The translations under genes and the position numbers were made by a program. From CAYMST01 sp964393115 (GTDB taxonomy: Bacteria > Bacteroidota > Bacteroidia > Cytophagales > Cyclobacteriaceae): a DNA stretch of 11,450 nucleotides. Under the pieces are notes generated by a model. It saw only the letters and a list, made by a program, of their open reading frames with translations, was not told where the DNA came from and searched no databases. The DNA lies in the NCBI GenBank assembly GCA_964393115.1, contig CAYMST010000157.1:1-11450 (forward strand), given 5' to 3'. Positions 1 through 7,065 of the stretch are shown here, piece by piece. How positions within the stretch are numbered: the first letter of the stretch is position 1; each line of letters starts with the position of its first letter.

Positions 1-642
1 CGCACAAAACGAAGGCAAATTCGTCAGGTGATGAATGAGTTGTGGACCATTGTGTATGCGCATGAAACTCAAATCTATGCTGCGATAGACGAATTAGCGG
101 AAAACAAAGAGACTTGGAAATCAGGTATAAAACAAGTTTTAGTTGATAATGGGGCTCCGGTAGAAAAAATTGAACGTCGATTTAATGGAGAAGGCCACGA
201 AGGACGATTTGGAGGACAAGATGGGCCACATCATAAAGGTATGCGAGGAGAAGGACGTCACTGTGGGCCTGGCGGAGGATTTGGACCGATGGGTGTTTTT
301 GCTAAATTTCACCGCCCGCCGATGTTTTTGTTGCTAGACGGTAACGATGAGAATTTGGGCTTCCCAGCAGCGTTTTTTGCCGAGGACGGCGGTGCGGTTA
401 CCGTTTCACCCAATCCGGTAAGCGGTAGTGTGACTATTCAGATAGCTCCAGAGCTACCTGTAAATGTGAAAGTAGACTTAAATGACACATCAGGTGAATT
501 AGTCAAAACGGTTTTCAACCAAGGAGTCGACGGCGGACAACAAGATTTGGTTATTAGCTTGGCTGATGTAGTTCCAGGGGCCTATTTCGCCCAAATCATG
601 GTCGGTGATGAAGTTTCTGTAAGAAGGATTGTAGTGGAATAA
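1..642 (+). CDS. T9SS-exported protein, 3' part (5' end cut by window)
   Basis: The frame is open from the first base, so this is the C-terminal part (213 codons visible) of a longer gene; GTG at 28 and ATG at 31 are internal codons, not a convincing start. The visible part starts with a charged helical stretch (about codons 1-60), then a glycine- and histidine-rich low-complexity segment (about codons 60-100, including GPGGGFGPMG) that could bind metal, and then a C-terminal domain from about base 400. That domain has the hallmarks of the type A sorting domain: VSPNPVSGSVTI at its start, a DTSGELV turn, and an ending PGAYFAQIMVGDE followed by a short basic strand. Such domains direct transport across the outer membrane by the Por (type IX) system and are cleaved at the surface. 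The function of the passenger part is not recognised. The gene is followed directly by a strong hairpin terminator. Confidence 0.8.
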   Translation, partial: RTKRRQIRQVMNELWTIVYAHETQIYAAIDELAENKETWKSGIKQVLVDNGAPVEKIERRFNGEGHEGRFGGQDGPHHKGMRGEGRHCGPGGGFGPMGVFAKFHRPPMFLLLDGNDENLGFPAAFFAEDGGAVTVSPNPVSGSVTIQIAPELPVNVKVDLNDTSGELVKTVFNQGVDGGQQDLVISLADVVPGAYFAQIMVGDEVSVRRIVVE

Positions 643-666
643 CTTAATAAAGGTCTCAGGTGTAGT

Positions 667-694
667 GTTGCCTGAAAGGACTCTTTCAGGCAAC
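667..694 (+). terminator. Rho-independent-type terminator of the T9SS gene
   Basis: A perfect 12-bp stem (GTTGCCTGAAAG paired with CTTTCAGGCAAC) with a 4-nt loop is followed by TTTTAT. It sits 24 nt after the stop codon at 642. The T-run lies only on the + side, so it best serves the + strand gene. It also begins 2 nt after the stop of the convergent reductase gene and may stall transcription from that side too. Confidence 0.85.
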
Positions 695-696
695 TT

Positions 697-1710
697 TTAT
701 GATAAGCTGGTTAAAAACCGCATGGTGTCCACACTGTCCGCATAATCATCAATTTCAGGTAATTGAGCTTGTCCGAAAGGGATAGCGCCCGCTATGTGCT
801 CTGAGCTAGATACAATACACTGCAACTTTTCTCGCTTAGCTTCTATCTTAAGCGTTAGCTCTTGTAGCGACTGATAGTATTCATAAAATAGCACGGCAGT
901 TGGAGATACTAACTCTTGAGATTCGCGTAGCAAGAGAAATCCAGTGTCAAAATGTTGGTCGCCATTTACTAAGTATATGGCTTTATTATAATCATAGTTG
1001 TTTTTGTATTTGCTGTGCTCTAAAGCGGGTGCATAATCTTGTAGACTATCCATAAAACCTGTTAAGTCATAGCCTTCTGGGACGAAGATCTTTGAGACGT
1101 TTCTACAGCCTAGTCCAAAATAAGCGAAGATGTCTCTTCCCAGTGCTTGCAGCTCTTCCTTGCTTTCTTTTCCTTCCAATACACCTATAGAGGTGCGGTT
1201 TTTGCGGATAATATGAGGCTTGCTCTTGAAATAATACTCGAAATACCGAGAGGTGTTGTCGCTTCCAGTAGCAATCACCGCTTCTACGTCGTTGAGCCTT
1301 TCTGGAAATGAAATTTGTTCCTGCCAGTCAGTATTGAAGTTAATCAGTTCTTTTACCAAGTGTTTAATGAGAACGTTGTCTTTCGAACTGGTCTTTATGG
1401 CAGCATGGTGCCCACTGAGTAAAACGCACATTAAGTCATGAAATCCAACAAGGGGGATATTACCTGCCATAATAACGCCTACTCGCTTCGGACTGGTGGC
1501 CTTAACCGCGTATTGGCTTATCCAGCCTTCTAGCGTTTCTTGATTTAAAAACTTTGCTGCACCAACCAACGCCATCTCAATATTATCCCGGGTAAACCAC
1601 TGATTTTCGCTGTTTGCTTGGTTAATAACAGGATGATCAGGTCCATTCTTGATGTCCTCCAGTACTTGTCCTAAGTGCGATAATGATTCAATCTTATCCT
1701 TCAACTCCAT
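697..1710 (-). CDS. Acyl-CoA reductase, LuxC family
   Basis: A 337-residue protein of the LuxC-like acyl-CoA reductase family, which in known members reduces fatty acyl-CoA to the aldehyde with NADPH through a cysteine thioester. Visible signs are the nucleotide-binding-like stretch VGVIMAGNIPLVGFHD (roughly residues 75-90), ATGSDNTSRYFEYYF in the middle, and AYFGLGCRNVSKIFVP carrying the probable catalytic cysteine. ATG at 1710 (MELKDKIESL) is chosen over the further TTG at 1731, because that TTG lies inside a good promoter -7 element (1729-1736). The gene is convergent with the T9SS gene and appears monocistronic. In many Bacteroidota a homologue sits beside a ferredoxin gene; none is seen here. 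The family call is firm; the physiological substrate is not known from sequence. Confidence 0.85.
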   Translation of the reverse strand: MELKDKIESLSHLGQVLEDIKNGPDHPVINQANSENQWFTRDNIEMALVGAAKFLNQETLEGWISQYAVKATSPKRVGVIMAGNIPLVGFHDLMCVLLSGHHAAIKTSSKDNVLIKHLVKELINFNTDWQEQISFPERLNDVEAVIATGSDNTSRYFEYYFKSKPHIIRKNRTSIGVLEGKESKEELQALGRDIFAYFGLGCRNVSKIFVPEGYDLTGFMDSLQDYAPALEHSKYKNNYDYNKAIYLVNGDQHFDTGFLLLRESQELVSPTAVLFYEYYQSLQELTLKIEAKREKLQCIVSSSEHIAGAIPFGQAQLPEIDDYADSVDTMRFLTSLS

Positions 1711-1728
1711 GCCGTCACAAAATTTTTG

Positions 1729-1736
1729 CAAAGCTA
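1729..1736 (-). promoter_or_regulatory. Bacteroidota -7 element TAGCTTTG before the acyl-CoA reductase
   Basis: On the - strand TAGCTTTG fits the phylum consensus TAnnTTTG. It ends 18 nt before the ATG at 1710, which would give a very short leader. No TTG -33 element is seen at the usual spacing, so support comes from the -7 match and its position. Confidence 0.4.
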
Positions 1737-2325
1737 TTATTTATACCGAGATGAGTCGCTCGTTTATCAGGACAATTATAGCAGCATCGACACTTGATGG
1801 GGTTGAGTTTGAAAAATGATATTATGGATTTTATCAAGTTCAGTAGGATTGCAAAGCTTTTGATAGCGAGAGATAGAGACTAGAGGAATGAATAAATAGC
1901 TATGGCAACATTTTCATCGGTGGGCCTTTAGGATTGATTGAATGAGTTCTTGCTTGATGTGCTATTTGATGTTTTTAATTGGTTTTTTCTGAATGCATTG
2001 TTAACCAGATTGATTTAGGATAATAACTAGATGTGTTTGTAGATAAAACTGAAACCTAAGAGGGAAAAGGTGTTTTTGTTGTTAAATATTTTTAAACCAG
2101 TGTTTTATGTTTTTTCAGTTTGTTTGGTGTAGAAAAAGAAAGCCTGTCGCGCACGACAGGCTGTAATCGTACTATAAAATAGCACTTTCTCATAGATTTA
2201 ACTGGTTGTTAAATATTCTCGTTATTTTTTATCAAAAATATCTGCTTTAAAATATTGTGAACTGGTAGAATCGATTAAAGAACACGTATTCCAGCCGAAT
2301 GGTTAAGAATAGGGCCTAAATGGGC
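1737..2325. other. Gene-poor intergenic region
   Basis: About 590 bp between the reductase gene and the DUF58 gene, both on the - strand. Reading frames on both strands are short and not protein-like. The only clear element is the terminator hairpin at 2141-2162. A 12-nt direct repeat, TTGTTAAATATT, occurs at 2079-2090 and 2206-2217, one copy on each side of that hairpin; its meaning is unknown and it may be chance in AT-rich DNA. Confidence 0.5.
2141..2162 (-). terminator. Terminator of the perM-ychF-DUF58 unit
   Basis: A perfect 9-bp GC-rich stem (AGCCTGTCG with CGACAGGCT) and 4-nt loop. Read on the - strand it is followed by the T-rich tract TTTCTTTTTCT; on the + strand there is no T-run. 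It lies about 165 nt past the DUF58 stop codon with no gene between, so it is the likely end of that transcript. Confidence 0.75.
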
Positions 2326-3231
2326 TTAGCGTAAGCGAGCTCTTTTAGCCATGTATGCAGTGAGCACCTGATCGACATCTTCATTGATGTCTGCTTCTAC
2401 GAAATCAATTTTTAATTGACCGCACCGGAGTTTGAGCTCGTCGAAGTAAGCAGAAATTTCTTTTTGATAAAATTTCTTCACTTCCAAGGGGTTTAACTTT
2501 AATGACTCGTTGTTTTCTAGATGCACAAATTCATAAAGTCTATCATCGAAGTCGAAGGACAATTCTGTTATGCGATCATAAGTGTGGAAAATAATGACCT
2601 CGTGTTTCCGGTGTTTTAGATGCTGCAAAGCTGAAAACAACTCTTCTAAAGATCCCTTATCAGTAATTAAATCGCTAAATATCAGTACCAAAGAGCGTTG
2701 GTGGATTCTTCCGGCTACTTCATGAATAACTGAAGATAGGTTCGTGGTTTTCGAACTGTTTTCTTGGGCTATGATGTTTTCTATCTCTAAAAACAAAGAT
2801 CGAAGATGAGAATAGGAGGTTTTGACTTGAGAAAAGGAGTCAATTTGGTTCGTGAAGGTGATTAGTCCACATGCGTCTCGTTGTTTATGTAGGAGATAAA
2901 GCAAAGATGACGCTGCTAAAGAAGCAAACTTGATTTTCCCCTTTGTGTCTTTAGGGTAATGCATTGATGACGAATTATCCAAAAGTACATGGCACCGCAA
3001 ATTAGTTTCCTCCTCGTATCTTCTGGTATAAAGACGATCAGTCTTCGCAAATACCTTCCAGTCAATATGCTTAGTGCTTTCTCCGAAGTTGTATTGCTTA
3101 TGTTCTGCAAACTCAACGGAAAACCCATGATAGGGGGATTTATGAAGCCCAGTAATAAAGCCCTCCACTAAGCGCTTGGCGAGAAACTCAAGGTTACCGG
3201 GGAGCTTTATTTCTGAGATATCTATTTTCAT
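2326..3231 (-). CDS. DUF58 protein with von Willebrand A-like fold
   Basis: A 301-residue soluble protein of the DUF58 family. The family signature runs from about residue 36 to 75 (GFSVEFAEHKQYNFGES, then HIDWKVFAKTDRLYTRRYEEE in part). It is followed by a metal-ion-dependent adhesion site of the DxSxS type: D85, S87 and S89 in LLDNSSSM. Family members usually act with a MoxR AAA+ ATPase as chaperone-like partners, with the gene beside moxR; no moxR gene is in this window, and the upstream neighbour is ychF, 63 nt away. Same strand and close spacing suggest it is the last gene of the perM-ychF-DUF58 unit. Start ATG at 3231 gives the usual length for compact DUF58 proteins. The exact role here is unknown. 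Confidence 0.85.
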   Translation of the reverse strand: MKIDISEIKLPGNLEFLAKRLVEGFITGLHKSPYHGFSVEFAEHKQYNFGESTKHIDWKVFAKTDRLYTRRYEEETNLRCHVLLDNSSSMHYPKDTKGKIKFASLAASSLLYLLHKQRDACGLITFTNQIDSFSQVKTSYSHLRSLFLEIENIIAQENSSKTTNLSSVIHEVAGRIHQRSLVLIFSDLITDKGSLEELFSALQHLKHRKHEVIIFHTYDRITELSFDFDDRLYEFVHLENNESLKLNPLEVKKFYQKEISAYFDELKLRCGQLKIDFVEADINEDVDQVLTAYMAKRARLR

Positions 3232-3294
3232 GGTTTTACGTTTTGCTACTTTAAGGTGGTTACCCCGTTAATTGGCTTTTCGGAAATATAATCG

Positions 3295-4392
3295 CTAGAC
3301 GTTAAATCTAAAGTGCATTACATCACCGTCTTCTACTACATACTCCTTGCCTTCAATGGATACTTTTCCGTTTTCTCTACAAGCTGTCTCCGTCTTAAAC
3401 TGCTCATAGTCCTTTATTTTGATGGTTTCTGCTTTAATGAACCCTTTTTCGAAATCAGTATGGATTACGCCGGCTGCTTGCGGAGCTTTCCAACCTTTTT
3501 TGATGGTCCAAGCACGCACTTCTTGTTTACCAGCTGTAAAGTAGGTGATTAGATCGAGTAGTGAATAAGAAGCGCCGATCAGCTTATTCAGACCAGGCTC
3601 ATCGAGCCCATATTCTGCTAGGAACATTTCTTGCTCTTCCTCATCATCGAGTTCAGCGATTTGAGCTTCTACTGAGGCGTTAATAACGACAACCTCTGCG
3701 TTTTCTCCGCTGATACTCTCTCGAAGCTGCTCCACATATTGGTTGCCAGTAAGAATGGAGGCTTCATCAACGTTGGTGACGTAGATTACCGGTTTTTCGG
3801 TTAATAAACTAAGCTCTTTGACCAAGTTACGATCGTCCTCTTCTACAGGTGCGTTTCTGGCATTATTGCCGGCTTCTAGGTGCTCTTGATATACTTTTAG
3901 AATTTCTAATTCTTTCTTGGCCTCTTTATCACCAGATTTTGCGATTTTCTCGAGCCTTTGAATTCTTTTTTCGATAGACTCCAGATCCTTAAGCTGAAGT
4001 TCGGTGTCAATTACTTCTTTATCATGGACAGGATCCACTTTACCGTCTACATGTACAATATTTTCATCTTCAAAACATCTTACCACGTGAACGATAGCGT
4101 CCACTTCCCTGATATTGGCAAGAAACTTATTCCCAAGTCCTTCTCCCTTGCTGGCGCCTTTTACTAATCCGGCAATATCCACAAACTCGATTACAGTAGG
4201 GACTACCTTTTCGGGAGTTACGAGGCCTTCAAGTATTTTGAGCCTGCCGTCAGGTACAGTGATGATACCAACGTTAGGTTCAATAGTACAAAATGGAAAA
4301 TTTGCCGCTTCGGCTTTGTTTTTTGATAATGCATTAAAAAGTGTTGATTTTCCTACATTAGGCAAGCCTACGATTCCGCACTTGAGTCCCAT
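3295..4392 (-). CDS. ychF: Redox-regulated ATPase YchF (Obg-related)
   Basis: A 365-residue, full-length YchF/OLA1 P-loop protein. P-loop GLPNVGKST is at residues 9-17, DIAG (residues 72-75) is the G3 motif, and the G4 position reads NVDE instead of NKxD, the change that makes this family prefer ATP over GTP. The residue aligned with the redox-sensitive Cys35 of E. coli YchF is present (FPFCTIEPN). A coiled-coil insertion rich in Lys and Glu lies near residues 130-175, and the C-terminal TGS domain ends in HFRFNV. YchF associates with ribosomes and dampens stress responses in studied bacteria. Its start lies inside the 3' end of the upstream membrane-protein gene (35-bp overlap), pointing to translational coupling. 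Confidence 0.97.
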   Translation of the reverse strand: MGLKCGIVGLPNVGKSTLFNALSKNKAEAANFPFCTIEPNVGIITVPDGRLKILEGLVTPEKVVPTVIEFVDIAGLVKGASKGEGLGNKFLANIREVDAIVHVVRCFEDENIVHVDGKVDPVHDKEVIDTELQLKDLESIEKRIQRLEKIAKSGDKEAKKELEILKVYQEHLEAGNNARNAPVEEDDRNLVKELSLLTEKPVIYVTNVDEASILTGNQYVEQLRESISGENAEVVVINASVEAQIAELDDEEEQEMFLAEYGLDEPGLNKLIGASYSLLDLITYFTAGKQEVRAWTIKKGWKAPQAAGVIHTDFEKGFIKAETIKIKDYEQFKTETACRENGKVSIEGKEYVVEDGDVMHFRFNV

Positions 4393-5494
4393 CCGTCTTC
4401 TTTACTTTAAATATGTGATATTCTTTAAATCCCTTCTTCATCTCCACAGCCGAGACTCTGAAGATGGTGTAAACAGGTATGGCAGCAATCATACCGGAAA
4501 TACCGGCGACTGTTGCGCCCGCAAAAATAATCACAAATATCTCCAGTGGATGTGCTTTCACACTTTTTGAAAATATTAAAGGTTGAAAAACAACATTGTC
4601 GGTAACTTGTACGATGGAAAAGACTGATACTACTTTTAAGATGAGTACTAGAGCGTCACTCGAAAAGGATAGGTCTCCAGACGTTGAAATCCCAACGAAT
4701 ATGCCAAAAGCCGAACCCAATAAAGGTCCTAAATAAGGAATGAGGTTGGCCACTGCTGCAAAAAGAGCTATCGTAACAGCGTACTTAATCCCCATAATAA
4801 ATAGTCCTATTGACGCTAAAGTAAAGATGGCGAACATCTGTAGCATTAAACCAATTAGGTAATTGGATAACAAACTCTCTACTTTGAAAATACCTGCAAT
4901 AAAAACTTCGAAGTAATGATTAGGGACTAGGTTGATAATTTGCCTTCTCAAGATTCCGTTCTCATAAAGTAAAAAGAACGTGATGAAGGTGACAGCCATG
5001 GTGGTTACGAAGAAATTACCTGTTAAACTGATTAGACTGCTAAATATTTTTTGGAAATCGAGATAGTCTACCACCTTTTCCGGAGCGTCGTCAATTAGAT
5101 TTAAGATAAACCCTTTCTTTTGATCTCCAGCTAGGTTGTTATCAATCAATAAATCTTCTAAGTCTGTAATTTGAACAGCAATATTGGATTGAAACTCGTC
5201 CCAAAGCTTTTCGTCAGATAGTAACCTTACTTGCTCTTGAAAAAGCGGGATAAACAAGGTGACGAAGAGAGATAATATGGTGGTCAACGTGATGAATGAA
5301 ACAATTACGGCTAAAAAACGCGGAATGCGAAAGGAAAAAAGATGAGCCTTACTAATTCTGTTGGTCAGAGGACGTAGTAACGTAGATAAAACTAAGGATA
5401 CTGAAACATAGAGAAAGATATCCGAGAAAATCCAAGCTAGCCCGAAAATAATAAGTACAACAATGAAAAATACAGCAAGGGTTCTTAAAACCAT
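4358..5494 (-). CDS. AI-2E family (PerM/YdiK-type) membrane protein
   Basis: A 378-residue integral membrane protein of the AI-2E transporter/PerM family. Two hydrophobic segments lie near the N terminus (about residues 5-37) and one near residues 60-85. A mostly soluble charged region (about 90-150) follows, and then a run of further membrane segments to about residue 360. The family's conserved stretch is seen as ANLIPYLGPLLGSAFGI, and later VFQPLIFSKSVKAHPLEIF. The family name comes from a proposed autoinducer-2 exporter; other members are Na+/H+ antiporters or of unknown function, so no substrate is assigned. The basic C-terminal tail overlaps the ychF start by 35 bp. The gene is first in a three-gene unit; no clear TAnnTTTG promoter was found in the 180 bp upstream. 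Confidence 0.85.
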   Translation of the reverse strand: MVLRTLAVFFIVVLIIFGLAWIFSDIFLYVSVSLVLSTLLRPLTNRISKAHLFSFRIPRFLAVIVSFITLTTILSLFVTLFIPLFQEQVRLLSDEKLWDEFQSNIAVQITDLEDLLIDNNLAGDQKKGFILNLIDDAPEKVVDYLDFQKIFSSLISLTGNFFVTTMAVTFITFFLLYENGILRRQIINLVPNHYFEVFIAGIFKVESLLSNYLIGLMLQMFAIFTLASIGLFIMGIKYAVTIALFAAVANLIPYLGPLLGSAFGIFVGISTSGDLSFSSDALVLILKVVSVFSIVQVTDNVVFQPLIFSKSVKAHPLEIFVIIFAGATVAGISGMIAAIPVYTIFRVSAVEMKKGFKEYHIFKVKKTDGTQVRNRRLA

Positions 5495-5662
5495 TTCGTT
5501 CGCTTTAAAATCACCTTGAAGTAACCAAAAGGAAAGGTAAAATCAAAACTTGTCGTTTAATTCAATAGGTGAAGACAATGTCTATAGTGAGGTCAGAGTA
5601 TTTAAGAACAATTTCAGAATGTAGAATCCCTATACAAGTCGGAGTCGATATAACTGTGTAAC

Positions 5663-5690
5663 ATTAAAGTGGGATTAATCCCACTTTAAT
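5663..5690 (-). terminator. Perfect 28-bp palindrome across the DUF3276 stop codon
   Basis: Each half is ATTAAAGTGGGATT or its complement, giving a 12-bp stem with a TTAA tetraloop. The last codons and the TAA stop of the DUF3276 gene lie inside the stem and loop. The strand beyond the stem has only a weak T-tract, so it may terminate transcription or protect the 3' end rather than act as a classic terminator. Being fully symmetric it could work in both directions. Confidence 0.6.
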
Positions 5691-6004
5691 TCTGTTCCTT
5701 CGTCAAGTTCAAACGCACTTGAAGAGTCCGATTCCGCTTCGCTAGACTTAGGTAAAAGCTCATTTTTTACATGACCAATACTGTCATTCAGTGCTTTAGC
5801 GAATTTTTCAAAGTCCTCTTTATACAGAAAGATTTTGTGTTTTTCATATACAACACCATCTTCCTTATGCTTTTTCTTGCTTTCGGTAATGGTTAGGTAG
5901 TAATCGTTTGATCGAGTAGACTTAATGTCAAAAAAATATGTTCTCTTCCCCGCTCTTACTCTTTCTGAGTAAATTTCGTTTCTTTCCTTACCGCTTTCTT
6001 CCAC
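5675..6004 (-). CDS. PUR family DNA/RNA-binding protein (DUF3276)
   Basis: A 109-residue protein of the DUF3276/PUR family found throughout Bacteroidota and related to BpuR of Borrelia. Its single PUR repeat occupies about residues 14-80: RVRAGKRTYFFDIKSTRSND, then YYLTITESKK, then HKIFLYKEDFEKFAKAL. The Ser- and Glu-rich tail (SSEAESDSSSAFELDEG) is likely disordered. PUR domains bind single-stranded nucleic acid; the target here is unknown. The start is GTG at 6004: the preceding in-frame codons include a TGA three codons up, and no ATG occurs near the N terminus, so GTG is forced. The start lies inside a short overlapping upstream frame (5956-6084), and the stop lies in a perfect palindrome, so both ends of this gene look structured or coupled. 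Confidence 0.9.
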   Translation of the reverse strand: MEESGKERNEIYSERVRAGKRTYFFDIKSTRSNDYYLTITESKKKHKEDGVVYEKHKIFLYKEDFEKFAKALNDSIGHVKNELLPKSSEAESDSSSAFELDEGTELKWD

Positions 6005-6084
6005 TGTTCAATCCAATCTTTACTTCCAACAACTCGCTTGACCTCCAGAATTTTGAGGTCAAATTGGTTACTAAGATATCTCAT
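5956..6084 (-). CDS. Possible 42-residue upstream ORF overlapping the DUF3276 start
   Basis: ATG at 6084 opens a 42-codon frame (MRYLSNQFDLKILEVKRVVG at its start, highly basic at its end) that stops at 5956, overlapping the DUF3276 coding region by 49 bp in another frame. A near-consensus -7 element at 6102-6109 would place its start only about 10 nt from the transcript end, as is common for first genes here. It could be a leader peptide coupled to the weak GTG start of DUF3276. It is not recognised as a family, and a frame this short can arise by chance. Confidence 0.2.
   Translation of the reverse strand: MRYLSNQFDLKILEVKRVVGSKDWIEQWKKAVRKETKFTQKE
6038..6062 (-). repeat. Inverted repeat in the DUF3276 leader
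   Basis: TTGACCTC at 6038-6045 pairs with GAGGTCAA at 6055-6062 over a 9-nt loop, ending 34 nt before the GTG start of DUF3276. As RNA on the - strand it would form an 8-bp hairpin containing a GGAGGTC tract. It may be a protein-binding operator or an mRNA structure. Confidence 0.4.
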
Positions 6085-6101
6085 ATTCTACACTTCGCAA
6101 A

Positions 6102-6109
6102 AAAATATA
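6102..6109 (-). promoter_or_regulatory. Near-consensus -7 element for DUF3276
   Basis: TATATTTT on the - strand matches TAnnTTTG at seven of eight positions and lies about 98 nt before the GTG start. No -33 TTG is seen at the expected spacing. Confidence 0.25.
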
Positions 6110-6193
6110 GTGGCTATTCTTTCTTGGATAAAGACTAATTGTTTGTTTTTCAGGTGTTTAGGTCTGTGTCGCGTTTAGCTGTTAATTTAAAGC

Positions 6194-6349
6194 TTACAAG
6201 ACCTTATAAGTTACAGCAGTATTTGTTGTTTTAATGATTTCTATGCGAAGTCCTTTAAACCCGATGATGTTGTCATTAGAAATGTCATATTCTAACTCTT
6301 GAAAGAAAGAAGGCCTGGCTAGTGAGCCAATGTACTCTCGGTATAACAA
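6194..6349 (-). CDS. Unannotated small ORF or frameshifted gene remnant
   Basis: A 51-codon frame on the - strand between the FMN reductase and DUF3276 genes. The peptide reads like a folded protein: it includes EYIGSLARPSFFQELEYDIS and, later, GFKGLRIEIIKTTNTAVTYK, with alternating hydrophobic and polar residues typical of beta strands. No family is recognised. The frame opens after a TGA at 6350-6352 and offers only TTG (6347-6349) as an early start. In a different frame, ATG at 6359 with GGAG just upstream runs MNMIVIPR and then diverges; a single-base shift near PR would join it to REYIGSLARP. So it is either a small gene with a TTG start, a frameshifted pseudogene, or the site of a sequencing slip. 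It is too short for common length cut-offs. Confidence 0.4.
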   Translation of the reverse strand: MLYREYIGSLARPSFFQELEYDISNDNIIGFKGLRIEIIKTTNTAVTYKVL

Positions 6350-6379
6350 TCATATTCATTACTCCATGAACGTTATTTA

Positions 6380-6393
6380 AGGCTTACTAGCCT
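6380..6393 (-). terminator. Weak hairpin after the FMN reductase gene
   Basis: AGGCT and AGCCT form a 5-bp stem with a 4-nt loop about 35 nt past the reductase stop. Read on the - strand it is followed by TAAATAA, not a real T-run. It is a weak candidate terminator only. Confidence 0.2.
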
Positions 6394-6427
6394 GTGTAGA
6401 AGGTGGTTTTTTGTTAGAGATGTAACG

Positions 6428-6958
6428 CTAAAAATTCACAAATGCTTTGGCCTGCATCTCTAATAGGTTCTGATAGTCTTTACTCAACTGTTCTTCTTCA
6501 AGATGCTCTGATATTTTAGTGAACCTCGGTTTTGTAGCCAATACGTGCGTTCCGCAGTAATTTAGAATATCTGTAAAGTGACTCATGGCCAAGTTGGCAC
6601 CTTGCGTTCCAGCAGCAATACCAACTAGTGCAGCTTTTTTATTCGGAAAGGTGTCGGGGAATGCCAACCCGTCAACAAAGGTTTTCAATACTCCAGGAAA
6701 AGACCCGTTGTATTCTGGTATGATAAACACATACTTTTTTGCCTCAAGCATTTTTTGACGAATGGGATTAAAGTCTTCATTTTTTCCAGAGTTGGCGTAA
6801 AGCGCTGAACCTATGAAATCTGCTGGCAGCTCTTGCAAATCAATGATGTGAGATTTTTGATCTAATTCAGCTAAAACTGATTGATAGATGTTAGCAACGG
6901 TGCGCGATACAGCATCTGGACGATTAGTAGAGGAGATAATGAGAATTTCGTTACTCAT
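6428..6958 (-). CDS. NAD(P)H-dependent FMN reductase
   Basis: A 176-residue flavodoxin-like protein of the NADPH-dependent FMN reductase family, a soluble enzyme that passes electrons from NAD(P)H through bound FMN to quinones, azo compounds or other acceptors. The FMN phosphate loop is SSTNRPDAVSR (residues 9-19), and the second flavin-binding motif is PEYNGSFPGVLKTFVDGL (residues 81-98), very close to the family pattern PEYN-S-PG-LKN--D. A third loop is IAAGTQGANLA. Length is normal and ATG at 6958 gives the expected MSNEILIISS strand. It is divergent from the purine nucleoside phosphorylase gene, with overlapping promoter elements, so the two may be co-controlled. The substrate cannot be read from sequence. 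Confidence 0.92.
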   Translation of the reverse strand: MSNEILIISSTNRPDAVSRTVANIYQSVLAELDQKSHIIDLQELPADFIGSALYANSGKNEDFNPIRQKMLEAKKYVFIIPEYNGSFPGVLKTFVDGLAFPDTFPNKKAALVGIAAGTQGANLAMSHFTDILNYCGTHVLATKPRFTKISEHLEEEQLSKDYQNLLEMQAKAFVNF

Positions 6959-7031
6959 AATATAGAAGTGTATGTGTGTTGTGATTACTTTAAATGAAAA
7001 AATGAGTTTGCCTAGTTTAAGTATTCCGTGA

Positions 7032-7039
7032 CAAACTTA
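7032..7039 (-). promoter_or_regulatory. -7 element TAAGTTTG for the FMN reductase
   Basis: On the - strand TAAGTTTG matches TAnnTTTG and lies about 74 nt upstream of the reductase ATG. It overlaps by 2 bp the -7 element facing the other way at 7038-7045. No good -33 TTG is seen. Confidence 0.45.
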
Positions 7040-7045
7040 ACTTTG
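7038..7045 (+). promoter_or_regulatory. -7 element TAACTTTG for the phosphorylase operon
   Basis: TAACTTTG matches TAnnTTTG and ends 20 nt before the ATG at 7066, giving a short leader. The nearest TTTG upstream (7007-7010) is 27 nt away, longer than the usual spacing. Confidence 0.5.
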
Positions 7046-7065
7046 CAAATTACTACTGAAAAGAC

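Noticed and set aside
1708..1731. TTG at 1731 as the start of the acyl-CoA reductase
   Set aside because: It lies within the TAGCTTTG promoter element; the ATG at 1710 gives the natural N terminus.
2141..2162. Terminator hairpin as part of a CRISPR-like or mobile repeat
   Set aside because: It occurs once in the window, has no spacers or flanking duplications, and carries a T-run on one side as a terminator does.
5578..5661. 27-codon + strand frame between the perM and DUF3276 genes
   Set aside because: It is short, has no supporting promoter, runs to the edge of the palindrome at 5663, and is not recognised.
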